NCBI GenBank assembly: GCA_019095985.1 | Contig: CM032666.1 | Location: forward strand, 51,761,168 to 51,825,167 | Direction of reading: 5' to 3' | Origin: Streblospio benedicti | Taxonomy: Eukaryota; Annelida; Polychaeta; Spionida; Spionidae | Length of the DNA: 64,000 nucleotides | Shown here: positions 48,131-59,200 of the stretch, piece after piece | Layout: the number at the start of each line of letters is the position of its first letter | Numbering within the stretch: the stretch's first letter is position 1 | Program-made: the position numbers and the translations under genes | The notes under the pieces: generated by a model | The model's database searches: none | What the model was told of the DNA's origin: nothing | What the model saw: only the letters and a program-made list of their open reading frames with translations

Positions 48131-49240
48131 TGTCTATTTAGGAGGAGGATTTTAACTTGCGACCGGTTTGAAGAAGGTCAGATTGAAACCATGTTAAGCT
48201 TTTATCATTGATTCCTATCCAAGGCCTAAAAACAAAGAAAGTAGGATATCCTGAGCAATAGTGTAGAAAGCATTATCTACATGCTCTCTTACATCTTTAA
48301 ACTAAGTATATTTCACACCACAATAGACATAGCTGAAGACAGGTTTTACAACCCTAAGCTTCCATTTGACTACATCAAGTGGCCCTGGTGGAACTTAGAC
48401 CCCAAGGTTGTGCGACCAGAATGATAGCAGCAAGCAAGCTGTTAAAAGTTAGAACCGCTGTCTCTGTAACCCCCACCTTACATACTTGGATCAGTTATCT
48501 TCTCAACCCTCTGCCAGGGCCACTTGATGTGAGAATAGATCGGAATTGACCTGCAAATCAATATCATACATTCATTGTTTTAATCCAAGACCAGATCTAT
48601 GCAGTATATTTGTGAAATGTTCTATTGTGTAAATAACAAATGCAATTCAGTTTGCTTAGAGTCTATATGTATAATTGCGTGTGTGTCCAGTTGATTTTTG
48701 TTATGTGGTTTAAAGCAGTGGGCCTGATGAATATCAATTATGTTAATGTATTTAACTGCTTTTCTTTTTAAATAAATAGAGCTATTTTTTAAAAAAAAAA
48801 AACAGGTAAATACATTAAAAGGATTGAATCATATGAATTGCAGGTTTATTTAGTTCTGATCAGAGAAAAGTGTACTATAAGAGTACATTTATTACTAATA
48901 AGCTCCTAAATAGGAATCACACAACAAACAAAACCTGGCATTATCCCTCTAACAAAAAAAATAAAACACGTGAACTTAATGACCTCAGTTAAGTGCAGTG
49001 CACTCACCCACTTATCATATCTGGGTCGAGCGTCAGACGTAACCTGGTCATTAAAAGACGTAACCTGGTCAATAAATGCTTTATCGCAAATAGATCTAGA
49101 GCGGTCTAGAAAGTTCTCTGCCATATGGATCAAAATGTTAAATCTATAACTTTAAATTTATTAATTGAATTGCAATAAAAGCCGCATGTATTCCAAATTA
49201 ATCTCTTTTCACTCCACTTCTTTTTTCCTCTGTCGCCAAT

Positions 49241-49424
49241 ATTATATTCTTTATATTTGTATGAATTATTTGAATATTTGGTTTGAATATACTACAAGTG
49301 TGAGCTCTGATGTTGACATGTTTATTGAGATAGTAATTAGCCAAACGGCTTGTAATGAAAAATTCGTCCATTATGAAATACATGCACTGCCGTCCGTCGT
49401 CCGTCCGTTGAAATAAACCTTACA
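49241..49424 (-). repeat. 5' LTR of the Gypsy-type element
   Basis: About 184 bases, starting TGTAAGGTTTATTTC on the minus strand. Satellite sequence resumes directly after it (ggaggtgtaagtgtgct). Confidence 0.7.
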
Positions 49425-50770
49425 GGAGGTGTAAGTGTGCTAAAATGGGGTTTCCCTTCAAGGTTGGAAATGGTGACCTTAAAACCCTATTTTAGCATGG
49501 GCCCAAATAAAATATTTGGTCCATTTTGCTGTATTATTCTGTCCATTTTACTAAACCTATTTAAATATCTTGTGCCTCTTTTGGAAAAATCAATATCATA
49601 AAAGCAGCAACATTAGTCTAGCCTGGGCTGTTGCTGCTGAAATATGAATATTGGGTTTTTGACAATATATAGACAGTTGCATTCCTGCTTTTCCTTGTTT
49701 TAAACATTCCTATAGGTCTGAGGTTAGCCAAACGTCCAATGAAAAATTGTAATATAAAACCATGCACTGCATTCGTACTCTTTTCCAATAAACATTACAG
49801 GGGGTGTAAGTATGCTAAAATGGGGTTTCCCTTCAAGGGAGACAGTGGATTCCTATCCTTAAAACACTTTCTATTAGCTTGAGCTATAAAACCATCCATT
49901 TTGAAAGAATTAAGGTGGCCACCAAACCACTAAAATCTTGTGGCTCTTTTCCATTAAAAAGTGGCTCCTGGGCCCCTATTCATTGGAGAATATGTTAAAA
50001 TAGGGTTTTTCCCCCCTCAGACAGTGGATTCCTCTTCTTATTTTACATTCCAACATTTTTCATTGAGAGGAAAGTTGGCCACTTCAGCATTATAATCCCT
50101 CGAATTTTCATTGAAAGAGCCACAAGATTTTAATGGTTTAGTGGCCACCTCAATTCTTTCAAAATGGATCGTTTTATAACTCAAGCCAATATTATGGGTC
50201 TAAAAGGATAGGTATCCACTGTCTCCCTAGAACGGAGTTCCCACTTCAGCATACATAGGCCCTCGGAGCTACTGTTTATTGAAATATGGCAAAAGATTTT
50301 AATGGTTTAGTGGCCACCTTAATTCTTTCAAAATGAATTGTTTTAAAACTCAAGCTAATATTATGGGTCTATAACAAACGGAATCCACTGTCTCCCTTGA
50401 AGGGGAAACTCCTTCGGCTTATATAGGGCCCCCAGAGCCACGTTTTATTGGAAAAGAGCAACAAGATTTTAATGGTTTAGTAGCCACCTCAATTCTTTCA
50501 AAATGGATTGTTTTCTATCTGAAACCAATAAAATGGGTCTATAAGTATAGGATTCTCTATTGTTACCCTTGAACGGAGACCCCATTTTAGCGCTAGTAGA
50601 CCCTCAGAGCCACATTCTATTTGAAAAGTGCCAGAAGATTTTATTTATTGTTTAGTGGCAACATTAATTCCCTCAAAATGGACCATTTTAATGCATCAAT
50701 ACTATAATGGGTCCTTCATGATAGTAATTGATTGTCTCCCTTAAAGAAAGACCCAATTTCATCAGACACG
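49425..50770. repeat. Satellite continued, with an inverted block
   Basis: From 49425 the roughly 170-base satellite resumes in plus orientation, in decayed form. From about 50090 to 50760 four units run in minus orientation (taatggtttagtggccacct). A stretch near 49715-49797 ends with caataaacattacag and resembles a second, older copy of the LTR end. Confidence 0.8.
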
Positions 50771-50829
50771 GACCCCAGGTGTGACTGCATTCAATAAAGT
50801 CGTCACAATATTTTGAGGCTTTGGTGTTC

Positions 50830-51150
50830 ATGTCTTAATTATTAGTACCCCATATAGGGACTATGTATAATATTGTTCTATTTGTTTTGTATACATTAAC
50901 TAATTTTTACAGATTTTGAAAGATTTGTCATCTTATACCACAATGTACACTCTAGATTAGTCACGGTTATATTTATATAATAGGCTAATAGTAGGCGTGT
51001 CTTATTAGTGCCCTATGTTGGGACTATATATATTGCATATTTGTTTCATACATACAATAATTTTACAGCTTTGGAAAGATCGAATGTATCATCTCATACC
51101 ACAATATACAGTCTAGATTAGTCATATTTTCATTTATATATTTGTCCGTA
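50830..51150 (+). repeat. Two direct repeats of about 165 bases
   Basis: Both copies (from about 50833 and 50998) share gtcttattagtNcccNatNtNgggactat, tcatctcataccacaat and cactctagattagtcaNg-like phrases. Non-coding. Confidence 0.6.
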
Positions 51151-51774
51151 AAGAGTTACTATTCTCTTTTTTTACGGTGCAGTGTAAATAGACACGGCAA
51201 ATCTTGTGGCGCATTTTAGTAGCGGCGTCTTGTGGCGTTTTTTCCAGAGAGACTGGCTGCAGAATTCCTTGCCGTCGCTAACAGTATCTGTTGTCCGATT
51301 TGCTGCTTATAAAACTATGAATCATCGCTAAAAACGTGGTCAAGGGGACGTTATTAACGACTACATTCCCATAGTTGTTAAATCCTAATTTTCCCGTCGT
51401 TACGCCCACAGCACCTCTACATATCTATAACACTTCAGCGTACAGTCAATTAGTTATGATCCTAGATTAAACATGGCTTGTAAAGTTTCATTTTTATGTG
51501 TTTCTGAACCAAAATTAGTCCTCAATATATTTCAACAAGAGAATCAGTAACAAATTGTTTCTGAACTATGTGGCCAACGTCTTAATTTTTAGAAAATGTA
51601 TTTTCTTATTAAAAGAAAACATTTAAAATAATTATTGGGGCCATTTGTGTTTTTAATTTGTTGCGTTTAGTACAAAAGTGACGCCAGTTATTTAGGTATA
51701 TCGTCTTTAGAGTCGGTGGGCTTGTTGTGCCCATATTTTCCTTGTTAATATTGATCGCATTATTATTTCACCGC
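51151..51774. other. No gene seen
   Basis: AT-rich sequence without supported features. Confidence 0.4.
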
Positions 51775-52185
51775 CACTTATATCTGGTGGGAGTAACAGG
51801 ACATGTGTTACTCCCACCACATGGACAAATGGTTACTCCCACCTCTACACATTCGGAAATACTAAGATTGTTTTATCACATATGGTTTTTTGAAAAGTAT
51901 TTAACCTGGAATAAGAGATTTAATCCTTTCTAAAGTTCATTTTTAAAACCTGACTTTTAGAAGAGCAGAAGCATTTCACATGTCCTGTTACCCCCAACCA
52001 TGTCCTGTTACCACCACAATTTACATAAACAGAAATTAATCTGTTGAGGGCGGGCTTGAGGTGTATGAAGTTGTATACCAGTTGTCTAGCCCCATGCTAG
52101 GAAATGATGAAGCTACAAACTAAAAATAAAAACATGGACTTTTTGCAGAAAAGTGGGAGCAATACCGTGACCACTCGCATATCTC
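51775..52185 (-). repeat. Dispersed repeat family, copy B
   Basis: Inverted relative of 13490-14110. Contains gggagtaacaggacatgtgt, gttttttgaaaagtattta and ttgagggcgggcttgaggtg. Similar over its length to 54720-55330. Confidence 0.65.
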
Positions 52186-53072
52186 AACTCACCTGTCAAT
52201 TTTAAATACTGTTAAATAACTAAAACATTTTTTTCAAAGGGTGACATCAACCAAGTGCTAGACACCCACCCCCGTCAACTTCCGTCATCTTTCGCTACCC
52301 TCCCCCACCCCCTGCTACTGGGTGATGTCATTTGTGAACGATCTTTTGGTGAGCCGTTGAATCGAGGAGGGCCAGAGCAGGTTGTGAGGTTCATCTTTTT
52401 ATTTAGTTTTCATGTCTACAGATTTATTCTTTTTGGTGTGTATTAGTTTGTTTATCAGCTGATTTTGGTATTGAGATTGTACAATTTCATGGTAGTCAGA
52501 TGCATTCGTTACTATGTGATACCACTATCTCATGACGAATAGCCGGATTGATGGCAGACTGAGGAAAACCTTGTAACAGGTTGAAAGCTATCTAGGTACT
52601 TTCCAATTTATTGGTTCAAAAGTTATGTCATACCTGGAGCAGAGATTGATTGGTGTATACTGCATCACATAGCAATAAATGATAAGATGAAATCATACGG
52701 ATCTAAATATTTCTGTTTATCAACATACATCTTCAAACAGTGTAAATATACATCGATTACACGCATCACTGCACAAAATCACATGAAATGTTGATTCAAA
52801 AGTCGACTCTGGTCAAAGGTCTTAATTTACTTACATTTTATTGTTGTATATAATGATATTATTAAGCTAAAAAAATCCTTCCTACCATTAATAGAAAATT
52901 TCTTTTGGTCCACTATGCACTCTACACAAATGAAACCATGCACTGAGAATTTCAAACACCGTGCAAACAAAAACTATTTAAGTCCCATCACAATCCTTAG
53001 AAGTATTTGGCAGTAAGGATTTTCTTTAAAATATTATAGCAATATCATAAAACGATGATTATCTTTGAATCA
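52186..53072. other. 3' flank of the PP1 gene, no other gene seen
   Basis: The minus strand carries an AATAAA at 52842-52837, about 230 bases past the PP1 stop, a plausible polyadenylation signal. Nothing else was recognised. Confidence 0.45.
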
Positions 53073-53274
53073 TCATCTCTTGGTGCTTTTATTGTCTATT
53101 ATTGAGTGGCTTTTTTCTGGGGGTAGTATTCGGAATGAACATGTAAGATCTTCAGAAACAATCATAATAGCTGCTGCATTATCAAATTCTCCACAATAGT
53201 TTGGCGCAGAAAAAAGTGTCACTAATTTCCTTTTTTGAAAAAATTGATATCCATCCTCCACTACTTGATGGGCT
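53073..53274 (-). CDS. PP1 terminal exon: [10 protein letters not shown] and SAPNYCGEF
   Basis: 202 bases after acceptor ttttcattccag. Encodes [36 protein letters not shown] and a short unusual tail, then the stop. Confidence 0.9.
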
Positions 53275-56200
53275 CTGGAATGAAAAGCAATGATAATTTG
53301 AATACATTCATTTGATTTCAATAATTGATACATTAGAGTAGAGTTAAATCTATTTTTCGGCAAAATTTAATGTTTGAATATTTACGAATTTAAAACCTCA
53401 ATATCCTATATTTGCAAAGTAAATTGCGTACAAAATCCAACATACACACAATTCTTTAGAATTGTCATACATTTAGTGAGTGTACAGATGACCCATATGA
53501 TTAATTATCTTTTTTCCCATGCATTTCCATTAATTATCATGCTCCGAAACTGCCTTGTGAAAATAAGTTGTATCAGGATTGTACTTATATCCAAGCCCCG
53601 ATTGGTTTGGTTAAGACTATACACACGATAGGTTCGTAGGCTATGAACTCAACCTAGGGTTTAGTCAGAATTTACCCCATTTCATGAGCCAATGAAAACA
53701 CAATTTTGCGTATGGTTTTGAAGAACGGTACGCCAGACCATTTTCATACACGTGGCTTTTGTATATATAGTGTACATACATAGCAAGAAGGTTATCACAA
53801 CCACCTATCATGAACAGTGAAATGAACCTACAAAGGTGAGCTTACATCACTATCACTCACAAATTAAAAGTTGGCACACAGATTTTATATAGCTATAATA
53901 TATACTTATTGTTCAAAGTGTGTTTCATTTTATTTTTGAGAATATAACAAATACAGTATTAAATGTAAAACATCTTTATCATGGATTTGCAATAATTGAG
54001 TTTATATCTACTTTAACAAAAAATAACATAGAAATGCATAAGGGTGTGTCTGGAAAGATTATTATTCTTTTAAATAAGACTCACAAAAATGAATGTTTTT
54101 TGTTTTGTTTTTGTAATTTTGGATGTGCACATAGTAATATTTATCTTAATTTAAACTGTAGAATAAGGATACCAGAGATTAAAAAACATGTTCAATATAT
54201 CAATAAACAACATGGTGGCAGCCATCTGGGATTTAAAGGTCACACAGAGGTCAACGCATCAAATTCATGTCAAGTATGATTTCCTTGTACTTAAGAACCA
54301 CAGACATATAATGTGATAATAAAAACATTCTGAGTAAGTTTTTAAATTATAAATGAGGATTGTCACGTTGTTGTTCCACATTGTCCATAAAAGTGATTAC
54401 TTCCCGCATTGTACCATAATTTAAAAACAACTTAACATGCCGTAGATTTTACGCTTGCCCCGCATTAAAGACATATTGGGTAAGGGAATCACCTAAAATC
54501 ATCGAGTTTTTATCGCTAAAACAATTGTGACACCTATGTGAGACATGGTATTTTGGTATTTTGTGGACATTTAGGCGTTACGTTGCGCCCACCATTGGTT
54601 CTATGTCAATAGACAATAATATGATGTGGTATTTTTTGTAATAATTCATGGGGTGTTCTAGATGGCAACATATTATAATGATTTTTTTCCTCTAATAATC
54701 ATTGTGTGAGTTGACCTGGATGCAACATTTGGGAGCAACATCTGGTTACGCCCAACAATCCAACATGTCCTGTTACCACCACAATCTATACAAGCAGAGG
54801 TGAAGATTTTGAGGGCGGGTTTGAGGTGTGAGTTGTAAAGCAGTGCCACTGCAAAAATACTTCTAAATCAATCTTTCTTTATATTTCATATACATCATAT
54901 GACTAATTTAACAAAAATAAAATGCCCAGTTACCCCCACCATCGGGTGGACATGTGTTATTCCCACCAACTGGACATTTGGTTACTCCCAATTTTACGCA
55001 TTCTGAAATACCAATATTTTTTAACACTAATGGTTTTTTGAAAAGTATCAAATCTGGAATAAGAAATATAATCCTTTTTAAAGTTCATTTCTAAAACCTG
55101 ATATTTGTAATAGCAGAGATATTTCAAATGTCCAGTTACCCCTACCATGTCGACGTCCTGTTACCACCACAATTTACACAAACACAAATTAAGCTTTTGA
55201 GGGCAGGTTTGAGGTGTTTGAAGTTGTATAGCAGTTGTCTAGCCCCTGCTAGAAAATTATAAAGATACAAACTAAATTGAAAAAATTGAACATTTTGCAG
55301 AAAAATTGGAGCAATTCCGTGACCACTCTCAAATATATTTTTTTGCCACTGGAGAGAAAGATGACACATTTTGCGAAAATTGCTTTTAGGAGAGGGATAA
55401 TGTATTACCAATTGTACAATATTTCTTAAAAATGGCGCCTACAAATGGTACAATGTCTTGTTCGCAATTGAACTGTGAAGAGAATCAGACATATTACATG
55501 CATTTTAATCATAAACTAAAGAAACTCAACTACTTTTCTCAAATCATGCTATTTTTCAATAATACATTGTATTTGGTAGATTTTATTATAATTTTCACCA
55601 ATAATCAATATTATTAAAACCTTTTTCACCTTTGTCATGAACTTGGACAGGTTTTGCATAAATTAGTGTAAATAAAATGCGAAAAAAAATATTTATAGTT
55701 ATTGAACCAATACAGATTCTTACAGGTTCTTACAGGTCCACTTCTAGTGTCAGATCAAGGTAAGCTTTTATGGAGTTGGGCTGTGCGCAAGCGACTTCTG
55801 GTGAAGTTAGTGTTTTCATCAATATCATATTTGAAAAGTTCCTTTGACCAATATCTGTCAAGCCGTAGGCTTTCACTATTTCTTCTGGTACATTGTTCCA
55901 AGCATTTAGGGAACAATCATAAATAATGATACCGCAGGGGGTCGTCCAAAAAGGTGGGGGTCGTCCAACTTTTCTGATTCCTTTTGTCAGGGTGGGGGGT
56001 CGCTGAACTTTTTTTATTACGCTGCTGTATTTTTTTCAATTATTTTCATTTAGCAATTGTCCACAAATGCAATGACTATGTAGAGGACTTTTGCTTTAGC
56101 CGGGGGGTGGGGGGATGTCACACAACTTTTTAAAACGTTGATGGGAGGTCGGTTAACTTTTTCTTCGAGCCCCCAAAAAGGGACGACACCCACCCACCCC

Positions 56201-59200
56201 CAGTATCGTTATGTATTATCGTTCCTTGATCTGTGGACAAAAGAGAGCTCCTCAGGTTGAGCTTTGTGTGCATCTTATGGATCTTGTATTCCTCTAGTAG
56301 TGTTCGAACTCAGGGTTATAAAGTCTGTGACTCTGGAATCATACTTTCCAGTGAGGATTTTGTACATTTCAATCATATCACACCTGTACCTACGATATGC
56401 AAGCGTGGATAACTTCAGATGTTTTAGGCTTTCTGGATATGTCATGTCACTCAGTCCAGGGATTTGTTTTGTGGCTCGGCGCTGCATCTTCTCTATTGCT
56501 ACAACATACTTTTTCATGTAGGGACACCAAACTTGATTCGCTTATTCCAAGTGAGGTTATCACCCCGGTATAAAATGTTACTTTGCAACATTGTAGGCCA
56601 CTTTTTGATAGCTTAGAAACCAAGTCGTCAATGTGATGATTTTATAAATTCTTTTATCCCCCTCTGGAAAGTGAACTGTTGCATGCTATTAATAGCCTTA
56701 AAAAAAGTAAAGCACCGGGAACAGATGAAATCTCAATTGAGTTTTACAAACGATTTTGGTCATTATTGTTCCCCTTCTAAAAATGATAACGGAATCTAAG
56801 GGGTTTACTTCCAGGTTCAACAAAAACCTCTTTGTTGTCGTAATTCAATAAGAATGAATCCAGAAAATGCTATCTAATTTTATGCCTCTAAGTATGACTA
56901 ATTATGATAATAACATTTTAGCCTTTGTAATTGCAAATAGATTCCAAAATGTTATAGATGATGTCATAGATTCAGACCAATCTAACAACATACGAAATAG
57001 GTTCATAGGTACTAGTGTGGGTAATTTAATTGATGTATTTGAATATTGTGAAACTAAGAATAAATCAGGAGCCCTTATATGTACAGAATTTGAAAAGGCC
57101 TACAATACTGTCGAACACCCTTTCTTGTTTGCGGTATTGAAAAAATTTAATTTTGGTGAAAATTTTATTAATTGGATATGCCAATCCAGTTTTTAACGTT
57201 AGAAATATTGGATGTAGCCCTGATTATGTGATATTGCGCTGAATCGTCGAATGAGCGGGTGCCATTTAAAATTGCGGGCTGGACCTGGGGCCATTAATCA
57301 CCAAAGCTAATTAGGCAACCCGAAGCCATTGGTCTGCACCATTAACACAAGAACGAGACAAACCTTGAAGTCAAAATCCATTTAGTACTCGTAAAAGTAT
57401 TCTAAGGTAGCACACCAATGTAAGGTGGAAACGGGTGAAAACGTCAAGAGATGAATCACGTTGTAAGTTTCAAGTCAAAAAGAAAGAAGGGATGCATTTG
57501 CAGAGATTTCTTTGTTTTGAAACATGGCGTCACTATGACATATAATGAAATCATGAAATTGAGGTTCAATTTGCAAAAGAATTGTCACCAAACATTATAA
57601 TTGGTATTTGTGAAATATCTATACTACATCACTGTGCAATGGAATAAATTGAACAGCAAAATTTAACTGATATTAAAAGACGCAATTAATTTAGCCTATA
57701 GTAGCTGCTATTTTGTCAGTGATCTTGGCTTCAGATCATAAACAATTGAAATGAACTGCTGATTGAGAAACTATAGAAAAATTGATATTACTTGCTATTC
57801 TACGTCAAATACTTCAAAAGTTATGATTTCTTATTGAGTGGTGGCCATCTTGTATCTGTGACCTCAGATGATAAAAACATCAGACATGAACTGCTGTCGT
57901 AACAAATTGTAGAAATAATGATATTATTTTTAATTCTATGTCAAATGGTTCAAAAGTTATGATTTCTGATTGAGTGGCGGCCATCTTGGCGGCCATCTTG
58001 AATCTGTTACTTTAGATCATAAAACATCAGAAATGAACGACTGATGTACAAAACTATAGAAAAAGTGGTATTCCTTGCCATTCTGCGTCAAATAGTTCAA
58101 AATTTATGATTTCTGATTGCTTAGCGGCTATCTCGGACGATATCTAGAATTACTCAAAAACCTCAAGGATACGTGCTTGATATCTGCCAGATATTCAATA
58201 ATGAGGTCCCAACGATGTGAAATCAATCAGAAAAAAAAATTATTGGCCGATGCACGGTTAGGCATACTAACTATAGCTGTAAACGGGGATCGGACTAGTC
58301 AGATAAGATAAATGCGTGAGTATGACATATTTAGCACAAATGTGATATCTTATTTATCATACATTGTGTTTGAACAACAAATGAATTATTATAAGCAAGT
58401 TATTTAATTATCAAATGCACAAATCTATAGTGTGTACACAAAGCACAATAGATCTGACAAGTAAAACAGTACCTCCTCTCAAAATGATTTAACGTTAATC
58501 TTGTCTTGTCTGCCAATTCTTGTGGAAATGATGGGATATGATATGAGTGATAATCTGAGTATCACGTCAGTGCGAGGGAGCATGATAACCTTGTACGGGT
58601 TACAAGGCAGTTATAGAGCATGATAACCTAAGAAGCTACGCGTCAGTTTATAACAATAATGATATGGGCACGTTTTTTTGCTTAGAGTGTGACAAAAACA
58701 TACACGTACATTCGACACAATAATTTAGAACTTCATAATTTTTATTTGGAATTGTAACACTATGTTATGTATCTTTATGTAGACTATCATTAGTAGTAGG
58801 AATATCCATTCAGATTTATATTTTTGCAACACTACTACTTACATTTCAACAAAACTTGACTTTGTCACGGGGCCTTCGACGGAAGTGACAAATAAGGTGG
58901 ATTAGTCACTTGCGCCGATTCTGACAGGTGGTGTTCCTGTCGGACAGCAGATGGAGGAAAGCCCCCATAGAAGAGGCCATCACTGTGATTAGCAAGAGAC
59001 TACAAGAAGATGATACTCTGAAAGATATATGCGAGTTAGACGTGGAGCAGATCATAACCATCTCAAGATTTTGTCTTTTACAGACAAATCCAAGGTGCTC
59101 CTATGGGCTTCCCAGTGAACCTGGTGATGGAAGATTTCGAATAGAAAGTGCTCCAGAACCCTCCCGTCACCCCTTCGGTGTGGTTCAGATACGTGGACGA

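Larger units (their letters stand above)
47386..49424 (-). mobile_element. Ty3/Gypsy-type LTR retrotransposon, fossil, interrupted by an assembly gap
   Basis: Two related LTRs (47386-47557 and 49241-49424) flank an inner region read on the minus strand. The 5' LTR (higher coordinates) is followed by ttggcgacagagg, a plausible primer-binding site. A polypurine tract (about 47558-47575) precedes the 3' LTR. The end of a pol polyprotein (integrase C-terminal region) is encoded beside the 3' LTR. It inserted in the satellite; the flanks ggcggt and ggaggt look like a target duplication. The LTRs differ visibly, so it is not recent. The element is much shorter than usual and most of pol is missing or hidden by the gap. 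Confidence 0.75.

Noticed and set aside
53920-54279. 119-residue open frame
   Set aside because: AT-rich composition, no motif, and located in a PP1 intron.
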